64,000 nt of DNA from Parabacteroides sp. PF5-9 (GTDB taxonomy: Bacteria; Bacteroidota; Bacteroidia; Bacteroidales; Tannerellaceae): assembly GCF_029893105.1 (NCBI RefSeq), contig NZ_JARXWG010000011.1, positions 1-64,000 on the forward strand, written 5' to 3'. The notes below the pieces were generated by a model that was not told where the DNA came from, ran no database searches, and worked only from the letters and a program-made list of their open reading frames with translations. Positions 50,728 through 59,311 of this stretch are shown here, piece after piece (positions within the stretch are counted from its first letter, which is position 1; every line of letters begins with the position of its first letter). The position numbers and the translations under genes were made by a program.

Positions 50728-51414
50728 ATGAATAATAAGAATAAAAGTAACCATCTGCGCTCTATAAGAAGCGACTTGTCCCCATATTTGTTTCACTACA
50801 CAAAAGGAAGCAACCCTTATGCGAATATGGAATCCATTTTGCAAGAATGTTGCTTAAAATCACAAAAGCACAACTATATTTGCTTCACTGATGCTCCAGC
50901 AACATCAAACATTCCATTGTTAGAATATATGTATGCGAAATACCCCCAAAGACCCATGTATTCTCACTATGGAATAGGTTTCTCGAGAGACATAATGTAT
51001 GAAAAATATGATGCTCGCAATGTTATTTATGGAACGTTAAAAGAAAAAGAACTAATTGATATAAGTCTCCATTGGAGATTTGAAGAAATGAATATTGAAA
51101 CGCATGATTTTTCTTGGCTGAGAGAATGGAGGATTGAGGGAAATAATTTTGATTTTTCAGAATTCCCCAAAGAACATATTATCATTATCGCTCCAACAAA
51201 AGTAGATCTAAACAGCCTTATCGGAGAAGAGGATTATGAAGTTGATTTTTCATACGAGCATGAAATAAGGAGTAGCATACCTTATTTGATTCAAACAAAT
51301 AAACGAAAACTGAAAGGGTTCACCACAGAAGAAATAAAAAATACACCAAATGACTTCACCGTCTCCGCCAAAACAGAAAATCAAATATTCGGAGAAGATA
51401 TTGGTTTTTTGTAG
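50728..51414 (+). CDS. DUF2971/ART-like hypothetical protein
   Basis: A 228-aa protein opening LSPYLFHYTKGSNPYANMESILQECCLK, then YICFTDAP and later HDFSWLREWRIEG. The order 'FHYT ... CFTD ... EWRI' is that of DUF2971 and some ADP-ribosyltransferase-fold proteins. It has its own gap before and after, so it may be an accessory gene. It could be a defence or toxin-type effector, but a catalytic triad is not obvious. Low-confidence family guess. Confidence 0.5.
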   Translation: MNNKNKSNHLRSIRSDLSPYLFHYTKGSNPYANMESILQECCLKSQKHNYICFTDAPATSNIPLLEYMYAKYPQRPMYSHYGIGFSRDIMYEKYDARNVIYGTLKEKELIDISLHWRFEEMNIETHDFSWLREWRIEGNNFDFSEFPKEHIIIIAPTKVDLNSLIGEEDYEVDFSYEHEIRSSIPYLIQTNKRKLKGFTTEEIKNTPNDFTVSAKTENQIFGEDIGFL

Positions 51415-51512
51415 CTATAATCTTCCCTGATACCACTCGACTACCACTTTTACCACTTAAAATAATTTTCATAGCACCTGATTATCAGTGATATTCATTT
51501 TGCATTACCACC

Positions 51513-51543
51513 CAACCACCACCTGATTGTGGTTGTAGCTTTG
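51513..51543 (+). promoter_or_regulatory. promoter/operator of replication module
   Basis: CAACCAC (51513-51519) and GTGGTTG (51529-51535) form a dyad that abuts the -7 element TAGCTTTG (51536-51543). Several further ACCAC units lie upstream (51430-51515). It stands 64 bases before the DUF3853 gene, whose HTH product may bind it. Confidence 0.5.
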
Positions 51544-51606
51544 CAGTGTTCGAACAAATAATCAGCCGAAGTACAAGGCTTTGTTTAATTCGTAATACTG
51601 ATAGAA

Positions 51607-51909
51607 ATGAATATCAATGATTTGAAAGAAAAGCCGCTCTGGCAGATGACAGGTGAAGAATTTCTCTACTTGCAACAAAACTCAGAGCAAAGGGAAGTCC
51701 AATCGGTTGTGCCGGTTACTTCTTCCAAGAAACATGTATATGGAATAGCCGGTATTGCCCGACTATTCGGATGTAGTATGCCGACCGCCAACCGTATCAA
51801 GCAAAGCGGAAAGATTGACAAGGCAATCACGCAGATAGGTCGTAAGATTATTGTTGATGCCGAACTTGCCCTTGAATTGGCAGGACGAAAAACCGGAGGG
51901 AGGAAATAA
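51607..51909 (+). CDS. DUF3853 HTH protein
   Basis: A 100-aa helix-turn-helix protein, YGIAGIARLFGCSMPTANRIKQSGKIDKAITQIGRKIIVDAELALEL, of the DUF3853 type that precedes RepA-like helicase genes in Bacteroides mobilizable elements. Three bases to the next gene. Regulator or replication-start protein by context. Confidence 0.78.
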   Translation: MNINDLKEKPLWQMTGEEFLYLQQNSEQREVQSVVPVTSSKKHVYGIAGIARLFGCSMPTANRIKQSGKIDKAITQIGRKIIVDAELALELAGRKTGGRK

Positions 51910-51912
51910 GCC

Positions 51913-52962
51913 ATGGTTACAATTAAAGAAAACATTCCACTCCCTGTTGAAACATGGAAATCCGCTCGTCTATTTGTAACGGATAAGTTTGATTCTCCAC
52001 CAGTGATATTGCGTATTGATGATTCTATTGTCGGCACACTGGGCAATTTCAGCGCATCCACCGGAAAAGCGAAGAGCAAAAAGACGTTTAATGTCTGCGC
52101 CATTGTTGCCGCAGCATTGACCAACAGCACGGTTTTGAGTTATACCGTATCATTACCCCCGAATAAACGCAAAATCCTTTATGTAGATACCGAGCAAAGT
52201 CCTTTCCATTGTTTACGCCTCATGAATCGGATTCTAAAGCTATCCAATTTGCCGACAGACACCCATCCGGAGCGATTGGTCTTTCTTGGACTTCGGCGCT
52301 ATGCGACCAAAGACCGTCAGAAAAAGATAGAAGAAGCTATTCTTGAGACAGAAGGATTAGGATTTGTTATCATTGACGGCATTCGAGACTTAGCTCATGA
52401 CATTAACAGTCCAGGAGAATCTACCGACTTAATCACAAAGCTGATGCAATGGACAGATGAACAGCAAATTCACATCCATGTTGTTCTACACCTAAACAAA
52501 GGCGATGACAATACCAGAGGGCATTTAGGAACAGAACTTAACAACAAAGCCGAAACGGTATTGCGGATTAAGGTCGATGAATTTGACAATGACACCAGTA
52601 TAGTTGAGTCCATGTTTATCCGTGACCGTGATTTTGAGCCGTTTGCTTTTCGCATCAATACCCATAGTCTGCCGGAACTGATAGAGAACTACCAACCGCA
52701 GCCAATAACGAAAAAGAAAGCATTCAGTTATACAGAAGTATCGGAAGAAAAACACCGGGAAGCATTGGAAGCGGTATTTTCTATTGGCGAAGCGCTTTCG
52801 TATGGCAGCTTGATAGAACAGCTCCGTTCCTGTTACTCGGCTATTGGCTGTGAATGTGGAATAGGTAAGACTAAAAAGCTAAAGCAATTCCTTACCAACA
52901 AGCGGATGGTTATTCAAGGCGAGGACAAACTCTATCGCCACAATAAGGATTTTTATTACTAA
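51913..52962 (+). CDS. RepA-like AAA ATPase (helicase)
   Basis: A 349-aa RecA-fold ATPase, similar in parts to the C-terminal half of the ICE primase-helicase: ILYVDTEQSPFHCLR, GFVIIDGIRDLAHD, HVVLHLNKGDDNTRGHLGTELNNKAETVL. The Walker A region GNFSASTGKAKSKKT is not canonical, though it keeps GK. It is probably the replicative helicase of the excised island. It is followed by a primase, giving a split version of the fused ICE protein. Confidence 0.75.
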   Translation: MVTIKENIPLPVETWKSARLFVTDKFDSPPVILRIDDSIVGTLGNFSASTGKAKSKKTFNVCAIVAAALTNSTVLSYTVSLPPNKRKILYVDTEQSPFHCLRLMNRILKLSNLPTDTHPERLVFLGLRRYATKDRQKKIEEAILETEGLGFVIIDGIRDLAHDINSPGESTDLITKLMQWTDEQQIHIHVVLHLNKGDDNTRGHLGTELNNKAETVLRIKVDEFDNDTSIVESMFIRDRDFEPFAFRINTHSLPELIENYQPQPITKKKAFSYTEVSEEKHREALEAVFSIGEALSYGSLIEQLRSCYSAIGCECGIGKTKKLKQFLTNKRMVIQGEDKLYRHNKDFYY

Positions 52963-53070
52963 CAACATCTTTTACCGGTTCGGTTCAGTTTGGGCGTATA
53001 TATAATAAACCATCCTGAACCTTTCCCGTGAAAGAAGAATAAATTATTTATCAATTTAATTTTCAACAAT

Positions 53071-53973
53071 ATGGATGCAAAAACAATAAATATGTTCCCG
53101 ATTCGGGAATACCTTGCAGGCTTAAATATACACCCTGCAAAAGACAGAGGTTATTACGGCATGTATCATTCTCCATACAGAGAAGATAACAATGCGAGTA
53201 TGAAAGTGGATTACAATAAGAACTTGTGGATTGACTATGGTTCTAACGAAGGAGGAACGCTTATCGACCTTGTAATGCGGATTGAGAACTGTTCTAATGG
53301 TGAAACAATGCGATTGCTGGAACAACGCCTATCGGGAGTACCTTCCTTTTCTTTTCACGGGAATAATACACCTGAGAGGAAAGAGGCAAAGTCGGAATCG
53401 ACAATACGGATAAACGGAGTAGCTCCACTAAGCAGTCCGCTATTAATGGACTATCTTAGAGAGCGAAAAATAAATATCGACATAGCCAGGCTCCACTGCA
53501 AGGAGATAAACTATTCTGTAAATGACAAACCGTATTTTGCTATCGGCTTTAAGAACGATGCCGGAGGTTATGAACTGAGAAGTAAATATTTTAAGGGATG
53601 TACTTCCAAGGATATTACTTCGCATACATCCGGGCAAAATAGCTGCCAATTATTCGAGGGTTTTATGGATTATCTCTCATTCCTGACGATGAAGAACCGG
53701 CAGCACTCTCCGGTAGATGCGATTGTTTTGAACTCGCTGGCGAACCTACCGAAAATAGAGAATACCCTTGCCGGATACAAATCCGTTGCCCTCTTCCTTG
53801 ATAACGATGAAGCCGGAAAGCGAGCTGTTCAGAGTTTACGCTCGGTTTGCAAAGAGGTCATCGACCAGTCTGCGCACTATACAGAACATAAAGACCTGAA
53901 CGACTATTTGTGCAATCGTTCCGTTCCGAAGCAAGCCGTAGTAAAGAAGCTGGGCAGAGGTCGAAAAATGTAA
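53071..53973 (+). CDS. TOPRIM primase
   Basis: A 300-aa primase: an N-terminal CHC2-like DNA-binding part without the full zinc ligand set (YHSPYREDNNASMKVDYNKNLWIDYGSNEGG) and a TOPRIM domain with LFEGFMDYLSF and VALFLDNDEAGKRAV (metal-binding DND near residue 249). It forms the replication module with the ATPase before it. It could prime the transferred strand. Confidence 0.8.
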   Translation: MDAKTINMFPIREYLAGLNIHPAKDRGYYGMYHSPYREDNNASMKVDYNKNLWIDYGSNEGGTLIDLVMRIENCSNGETMRLLEQRLSGVPSFSFHGNNTPERKEAKSESTIRINGVAPLSSPLLMDYLRERKINIDIARLHCKEINYSVNDKPYFAIGFKNDAGGYELRSKYFKGCTSKDITSHTSGQNSCQLFEGFMDYLSFLTMKNRQHSPVDAIVLNSLANLPKIENTLAGYKSVALFLDNDEAGKRAVQSLRSVCKEVIDQSAHYTEHKDLNDYLCNRSVPKQAVVKKLGRGRKM

Positions 53974-53994
53974 TCTGCCGCAGCTATCCCACAG

Positions 53995-54182
53995 GCTTTT
54001 AAAAAAGCCATAGCTTATTAGGGAATTTTCTTAACGCTATCGTTGCACTACCACTAAAAATTCCCCAATAAGCCAAAGGTTTTCCCCCTTTGGAATCTCC
54101 CTTAGCGGTCTATCGACCGCAGTCGCAAAGAGCGACTATTCAATGTGCGAATCATCTCTTTGCCGGTATTATTCTATCGGCA
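53995..54182. other. probable IME origin of transfer
   Basis: Non-coding stretch directly before the relaxase with dense dyads: GGCTTT/AAAGCC (53995-54009), a 17-base arm pair at 54013-54029 and 54057-54073 with one mismatch, GCGGTC/GACCGC (54105-54120), GTCGC/GCGAC (54122-54136) and TGCCG/CGGCA (54161-54182). Location and structure fit oriT of MobV elements. Nick site not identified. Confidence 0.55.
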
Positions 54183-54230
54183 GGAGTGATTCCCATAAAC
54201 TAAATTTCAAACAATTTAATTGACATTACC

Positions 54231-55685
54231 ATGGGATATGTTGTTTTCCATTTAGATAAGTCGCCCGGAAATGAGTCTGCTATGACAGACCATATCGAGC
54301 GAAAAGTAATACACCCGAATGTAGATCCAGAACGGATACATTTGAATAAAGAACTCGTTGAGTTTCCAGATGGAGTACAAGACCGCACGGAAGCGATCCA
54401 ACACAGGTTGGACACCGCAGGGCTAAAACGGCAGATAGGCAAGAATCAGGTGAAGGTAATCCGTGTTATGATCTCCGGCAGTCCTGAAGATATGAAACGA
54501 ATAGAAAGTGAAGGAAAGCTGGATGATTGGTGCCGGGATAATATGGATTATCTGAAGAAAACATTCGGAAAAGAGAATCTGGTTGCCGCCACTTTACATA
54601 TGGACGAAACCACTCCGCACATTCACGCTTCTATCGTTCCGATAGTAACAGGCGAGCGAAGACAGAAAAAACCAAGAAAGAAGCCGCAAGAGGATGATCT
54701 GGCACAAAATCCGAATAAAAAGCCAAAGCGCACGTATAAGAAGAAAGACCCGAACAGAGTACGCCTATGCGTTGACGATGTAATGGTAAGGGATAAGTTG
54801 ATAGAATACCAAGATACTTATGCCGAAGCTATGGCTAAATACGGATTAGAGCGAGGCATAAAAGGGTCAGAAGCCAGACATATAACCTTGACGCAGCATT
54901 ATCGCAACCAAACGATAGAGAGTAATAACTTGCAAATAAATATAGAACAGCTTCTACAAGTTGAAAAAGCCAAACGGCAAAGGATAGAGGAACTCAAATC
55001 GCAAGAACAGGATGCCAAACAAAAATCGGTTCAAGCAGAGGAACAAAAGCAACAAAAAGAATCGGAACTGAAAAAGACAGAAGAGAGTCTCAATCAGGTA
55101 AAAGGACAACTCAAAGCCGAAGAATTCAAGAGTAAGGCGGCTGATGTTGGTTCTAATATCATTGAAAGCATAAGCTCGCTTGTTGGCACTTCCAAAATGA
55201 AAAAACAACAACAGGAGATAGTGAATTTGAAACACGAAAAGCATGAATTGCAGCATGATATTGACGGACTTTCCCAAACAATCAACAGGGAACGAAGCGA
55301 ACGACAACAGGAAACCATGCAGTTGAGGGCGGAAATACGCAAAATCCACGACTGGTTACCCGATACACCTATGTTGATCAAATGGGGAGAGCATTGTCAG
55401 AAGATAGGTTTTTCAAACTCGCAGGCAAGAGATCTGATTAATATGAAACCAGTGCGATTCTCCGGCGAATTGTATTCTCATGAACACAGTCAACGATTCA
55501 AAGCGAATGATGTGGAGGTGCGATTTGATAGAGGTATTGAAAAATCCAGTGGTTTTCGTCTGCTCATCAATGGTATTAGTCTCACGCAGTGGTTCAAACA
55601 GAAATATGATGAGTTCCGGGAAGCGTTAGGAATTAAACCTAAACAGAAGCTGGAGATGGGTAAAAGCAAAGGTTTGGGGAGGTAA
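54231..55685 (+). CDS. MobV-type relaxase
   Basis: A 484-aa Pre/Mob relaxase. The metal motif is LHMDETTPHIHASIVPI (about residues 121-137); the N-terminal GYVVFHLDKSPGNESAMTDHIERK is usual for the BmgA/MobV group. A long coiled coil (about 235-380) leads to a C-terminal domain of unknown use. It would nick the island's oriT so that the ICE coupling protein and channel can export it. Confidence 0.9.
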   Translation: MGYVVFHLDKSPGNESAMTDHIERKVIHPNVDPERIHLNKELVEFPDGVQDRTEAIQHRLDTAGLKRQIGKNQVKVIRVMISGSPEDMKRIESEGKLDDWCRDNMDYLKKTFGKENLVAATLHMDETTPHIHASIVPIVTGERRQKKPRKKPQEDDLAQNPNKKPKRTYKKKDPNRVRLCVDDVMVRDKLIEYQDTYAEAMAKYGLERGIKGSEARHITLTQHYRNQTIESNNLQINIEQLLQVEKAKRQRIEELKSQEQDAKQKSVQAEEQKQQKESELKKTEESLNQVKGQLKAEEFKSKAADVGSNIIESISSLVGTSKMKKQQQEIVNLKHEKHELQHDIDGLSQTINRERSERQQETMQLRAEIRKIHDWLPDTPMLIKWGEHCQKIGFSNSQARDLINMKPVRFSGELYSHEHSQRFKANDVEVRFDRGIEKSSGFRLLINGISLTQWFKQKYDEFREALGIKPKQKLEMGKSKGLGR

Positions 55686-55711
55686 ATGACAGTTGGTTTT
55701 CAAATATTTAG

Positions 55712-55719
55712 TACCTTTG
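55712..55719 (+). promoter_or_regulatory. -7 promoter element before cargo pair
   Basis: TACCTTTG matches TAnnTTTG, 42 bases before the helicase gene. No good -33 TTTG at 20 bases, but the position suggests the cargo is transcribed separately from the relaxase. Confidence 0.4.
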
Positions 55720-55761
55720 CCGAGGAATTTAAAAGAAGTTTTATCCTCAAAATAAAACAAT

Positions 55762-57303
55762 ATGCGTTTAGAAAAATGGTTCATTTCAAATTTAGATGAT
55801 TCTCAAAGACAAATTATTGTAAGAGACCCAAATGAAAATCTAATTGTTCAAGGCTCTGCAGGTAGTGGAAAAACCAATCTTGCTATTCACAGAGCAATGC
55901 AAGCAAGTGCATTTGGGTCATATGCAATAATTATATACACTATAGCTTTAAAACGTATGGTTGCATATGGGATGGATGCACTTGGATTAGATAAAGAAAG
56001 AATCGCCTATGATTGGGCTTGGAGCAATCGAGGCTTTGATTTTGACGGATTTGTATATTGGAAAAGAGGGGATGCTTCTAATCTATATTTAGTGCAAGAC
56101 ACAAATATTAGAAAATTTGAAGCAACAAATCAACCTTATATTCAGTCAAAAGAACAATATCCGCACTCATTACTAACCAGTATAGATTTTGCAGATTGGG
56201 TAGATTATAGGTTTTATTCTGCATTCAGAAGGCGTGTACGCTGGTTTAGAGAAGTTCCGATGAATGACGCTTTTGATGTTAATGACGAGCAATTTGAACT
56301 TATTCCGAGTGGAACGCTTTTTAAAAAAGCTGAAGATAAGATTGACTATATAATAATTGACGAAGCGCAAGATTTTGATGTTAATGATTACAAAAACAGA
56401 TTTATTCCGAATGTAAATAAAAGCATTACTCTTTTTGGAGATTCTGCTCAAAAAATTTACTCTAATCGAGGTGCAACCATGGATGTTATAACAGAAGCAT
56501 TACGGTACAAACGTTTCTTTTTACGTTATAATTATAGACTTCCGAAATCAATAGCAAAGGTTGCTCAAGATATTTTATCTCCGTCGGTTGATTTACTAAC
56601 AGATAACATGAAAGATGGCGGTAATAGTGATTATCCCAATTACCCTAAGCCTATTATCTCAAAATATAGCTCAAGAGAGGACGAATTAAAAGGCGTTTTG
56701 AATCGAATTCAAATGGAGGATTTAGATGATGTTGCAATTCTTGTTCCTAGGGAGGAAGATGTAAGAGAAGTTAATGATTTTTTAGCTAAGGCAGGAATTC
56801 AAACGCAAGTACATTATCGTACAGGAAAAGTTGTTCCATATCGAACGATAAATACTTTAGACTTTTCAAATAATGACCTACCTTGTGTTTTAACATACCA
56901 TGCGGCAAAGGGAACAGAATTTGACAACGTATTTGTTCCTTTTGCAAACAATACAGAATTGCCAGATATAAATGCTTTTTATGTCGCTTGTACCCGTTCT
57001 TCTCGTGCATTATATATATCCTATTCCAAAAGAAAAACTCCTTACTTAGATAGAATTAATTCAGATTTTATTATAGAACAAGAGATTCCGCTTATTATTA
57101 AGCAAGAGGGCGATGTTATAGAAAATAATCATAAAGTTTCTATTCCATTAATTGCAAATGATAGCTATGATTGGGGCGATGATTATGGGACTCATTATGG
57201 AAAATATACAGGAACTTATGCTCAAGATGTAGCTGGACTTAGCGATGATGTAATAGATGATGCTTTTGAAGGAGACCCAGATGCCTATTGGAATATTGAT
57301 TAA
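55762..57303 (+). CDS. UvrD-like SF1 helicase
   Basis: A 513-aa superfamily 1 helicase with all key motifs: Q-motif region LDDSQRQII, Walker A GSAGSGKT (31-38), Walker B YIIIDEAQDF near 196, motif III LFGDSAQKIYS, motif IV RYNYRLPKSIA, motif V LTYHAAKGTEFDNVFVP and motif VI FYVACTRSSRALYISYS. It is shorter than UvrD and lacks large 1B/2B insertions, like GajB of the Gabija system or helicases in phage-defence modules. An acidic tail (DDVIDDAFEGDPDAYW) ends it. It is paired with the next gene, whose start lies 17 bases after this stop. Confidence 0.82.
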   Translation: MRLEKWFISNLDDSQRQIIVRDPNENLIVQGSAGSGKTNLAIHRAMQASAFGSYAIIIYTIALKRMVAYGMDALGLDKERIAYDWAWSNRGFDFDGFVYWKRGDASNLYLVQDTNIRKFEATNQPYIQSKEQYPHSLLTSIDFADWVDYRFYSAFRRRVRWFREVPMNDAFDVNDEQFELIPSGTLFKKAEDKIDYIIIDEAQDFDVNDYKNRFIPNVNKSITLFGDSAQKIYSNRGATMDVITEALRYKRFFLRYNYRLPKSIAKVAQDILSPSVDLLTDNMKDGGNSDYPNYPKPIISKYSSREDELKGVLNRIQMEDLDDVAILVPREEDVREVNDFLAKAGIQTQVHYRTGKVVPYRTINTLDFSNNDLPCVLTYHAAKGTEFDNVFVPFANNTELPDINAFYVACTRSSRALYISYSKRKTPYLDRINSDFIIEQEIPLIIKQEGDVIENNHKVSIPLIANDSYDWGDDYGTHYGKYTGTYAQDVAGLSDDVIDDAFEGDPDAYWNID

Positions 57304-57319
57304 TTCTAAAAACTATCGT

Positions 57320-59056
57320 ATGAAATATTGGTTGATAATAGACTCTTGGAATCTAATGGAGTCATTTGTAACAGAAAGTATATCTCCATATTCATTTTAC
57401 CAAGAGCGCAATTTTGGGAATAATCTCAGCCGTTTTTTTAAAGCGGGTAGTGAGAAAATAAACCATTTGATACTTTCAACGATAGAACCTGCAGGTGATT
57501 ACGCAGTTGAAATATCGGATGATTTGTTGGATGATTCATTATTAGTACATATCGGAAGAAAAAAAACAGTATTTACCTATCCAAAGACTATTTATTACAA
57601 AAAAGGATCTGTTCGTTTTCGATTTTCAGATAAAGACAAGCATACAGCATTTATAGCCGAATCTAAAATTTTACTTGAAGTTAAATGTGTTGAAAAATAT
57701 TTGGATTCTTTTTATTTAGACAATAAAGAAAAGAAAAAAATCCGTGAAAACTCTAGCGATATTCTTTTATTTGAGAAGCAGCAGTATATAACTTTTGATA
57801 AAACGTATAACTTCATAAAAGGAGCTATTATTGGTTATGTAAGAGGACAGTTAACCTCAATGAACAGTGAAAGGCAGGGGCTTTTGATTCATATTATTGA
57901 TTTGAAAAATTCTTTTACTGGTCTTAATACGGAGTTAATGATAGGAGAAGGGGCTATTCATGATATGTCAATTATGCAAAAAATCGCCCAATGTAAATCG
58001 GAATATAAAAAGCAAAATTTGGAGGCAACAAACTTGTTTGATATTCTTTGTCAAGTCTTTAAAGAGGTTGTGAATCTAGCATCTATGCGTAGCCAAGAAT
58101 TGAAAAGGCAAAAAACGCCAGCTTATGAACAAGAACTAAGAGAACTTAAACAAAAGCGTGAAGAATGTAGCAACATATTATACAAGTTGGAAGATGATTA
58201 TCATTTAACTTGTCTAATAAACGAATTAAAGTTTATCAAGCAACAAGAAGTTGAAAAAGGAAGAAAAAAAGGAAAAAAAAGAGAGTATTTCCCCAAAGAC
58301 ACACTCGAGTATAAAAGAAAACTTGAACTAAAAAAGATACTTAGCGATTTTGAAGAGGATAACAAAGAGTATAAGGCTCTACGCCGAGAAATAAAAGAAA
58401 TAGAGGAATATATAGCTAATTATCGCTATGGCACAACAGAGTATGACTCAACAATCGGGGCAATGTTCATCAGATTGAGTGATGGCGTAAACGAACTCAT
58501 AAAAAAAGTCAACAAAACGGAGGGGTCTCACACAATAGACTTATCTAAAATACAAGTATTAGATAATAAGAGTCTATACATAATATCAGATAATGAAAAT
58601 AAAGTAGAAATTGCTTACCTCAATATTGTTTTCCAGTACATCTTGGAGCATTCTCTAAACAGTATTCGTATAGTTTCAGAAGTAGATATATTAAATCTTA
58701 TCTTGGCAACGGCTAAGATTTTTAAGAATACAGAACTCTCCAATACAGAAGAAGGAAAGCAAATATTAATTACTTTAGGGGGATACTGGAGGTATAAAAA
58801 ACAAGAGACTGACTCTTTCTCCATTCCTGCAAATTTACCAGTTCTACAGGCTATTATGTCTTTTTTCATAAAGGCACAAGGCTTTGAACAAATAGAACGT
58901 TTTATGTTGAATCGTAAATATCAAAATAAAGAATATGCATTCATGCTATGGGGAGCATATATTGGCTTTGCTGCTATTCCGAAAACCTTTACGAGCGTGA
59001 TATATCAAAATAATGATACTGATATAGAATTAGAAAACTTTCTTCAACAACTATAA
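57320..59056 (+). CDS. unknown 578-aa partner of UvrD-like helicase
   Basis: I do not recognise this protein. Starting at ATG 57320 (MKYWLIIDSWNLMESFVTES), it has a beta-rich N-terminal part, a long charged helical and coiled-coil middle (about residues 255-405, with LKQKREECSNILYKLEDDY and a Lys/Arg-rich KGRKKGKKREYF), and a helical C-terminal domain ending GFAAIPKTFTSVIYQNN. No Walker, HNH, TOPRIM or PD-ExK motif is evident. The close spacing to the helicase and its position between the relaxase and the island end mark it as the second half of a cargo module. Confidence 0.65.
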   Translation: MKYWLIIDSWNLMESFVTESISPYSFYQERNFGNNLSRFFKAGSEKINHLILSTIEPAGDYAVEISDDLLDDSLLVHIGRKKTVFTYPKTIYYKKGSVRFRFSDKDKHTAFIAESKILLEVKCVEKYLDSFYLDNKEKKKIRENSSDILLFEKQQYITFDKTYNFIKGAIIGYVRGQLTSMNSERQGLLIHIIDLKNSFTGLNTELMIGEGAIHDMSIMQKIAQCKSEYKKQNLEATNLFDILCQVFKEVVNLASMRSQELKRQKTPAYEQELRELKQKREECSNILYKLEDDYHLTCLINELKFIKQQEVEKGRKKGKKREYFPKDTLEYKRKLELKKILSDFEEDNKEYKALRREIKEIEEYIANYRYGTTEYDSTIGAMFIRLSDGVNELIKKVNKTEGSHTIDLSKIQVLDNKSLYIISDNENKVEIAYLNIVFQYILEHSLNSIRIVSEVDILNLILATAKIFKNTELSNTEEGKQILITLGGYWRYKKQETDSFSIPANLPVLQAIMSFFIKAQGFEQIERFMLNRKYQNKEYAFMLWGAYIGFAAIPKTFTSVIYQNNDTDIELENFLQQL

Positions 59057-59066
59057 TAAAACTAAA

Positions 59067-59108
59067 AAACACCCAACTTTACATTCTTGGGTGTAAAGTT
59101 GGGTGTTT
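59067..59108 (+). terminator. terminator and IME right arm site
   Basis: AAACACCCAACTTTAC (59067-59082) and its perfect complement at 59093-59108 form a 16-pair stem followed by GTTTTGC. It ends the cargo operon and also contains the TTGGGTGT motif found at the left end of the island. Confidence 0.75.
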
Positions 59109-59138
59109 GTTTTGCAACTTGCTGATTTTCAGCATTGC

Positions 59139-59153
59139 CAGCGGAGAGAGAGG
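59139..59153. repeat. att direct repeat, right
   Basis: CAGCGGAGAGAGAGG, the second copy of the repeat at 46719-46733, 31 bases after the terminator. The 158 bases that follow contain no gene. Confidence 0.75.
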
Positions 59154-59311
59154 GAACGTTCATTCCTTTCTAACCGCTTGATATATAAGCTTTACTTACC
59201 CCTAAAATTAGACCCTCCCCGATTTGTGCTTTGAAAGGGTTCTGCGATTTGCACCGCATTTCATATATCTACAAAAGTAGCGAATTCCTCTGAATTCACA
59301 AGTATTTATTC

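Larger units (their letters stand above)
46719..59153. mobile_element. mobilizable island (IME), 12.4 kb
   Basis: The 15-base sequence CAGCGGAGAGAGAGG occurs at 46719-46733 and 59139-59153 in direct orientation. Between them lie an integrase at the left end, an ATP-binding regulator, DUF3853/RepA-like/primase replication genes, oriT-like hairpins, a MobV relaxase and cargo, but no transfer channel. TTGGGTGTA-type motifs occur inside both ends (46851-46872 and 59089-59106). This is the build of NBU- and MTn-type elements that use a helper ICE. Confidence 0.78.

Noticed and set aside
51666-52130. 154-aa frame on the minus strand
   Set aside because: It is antisense to the DUF3853 and ATPase genes, which have clear domains; no motif of its own.
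55762-59056. Gabija system
   Set aside because: The helicase resembles GajB, but the partner shows no OLD-ATPase or TOPRIM motifs and the gene order is reversed.
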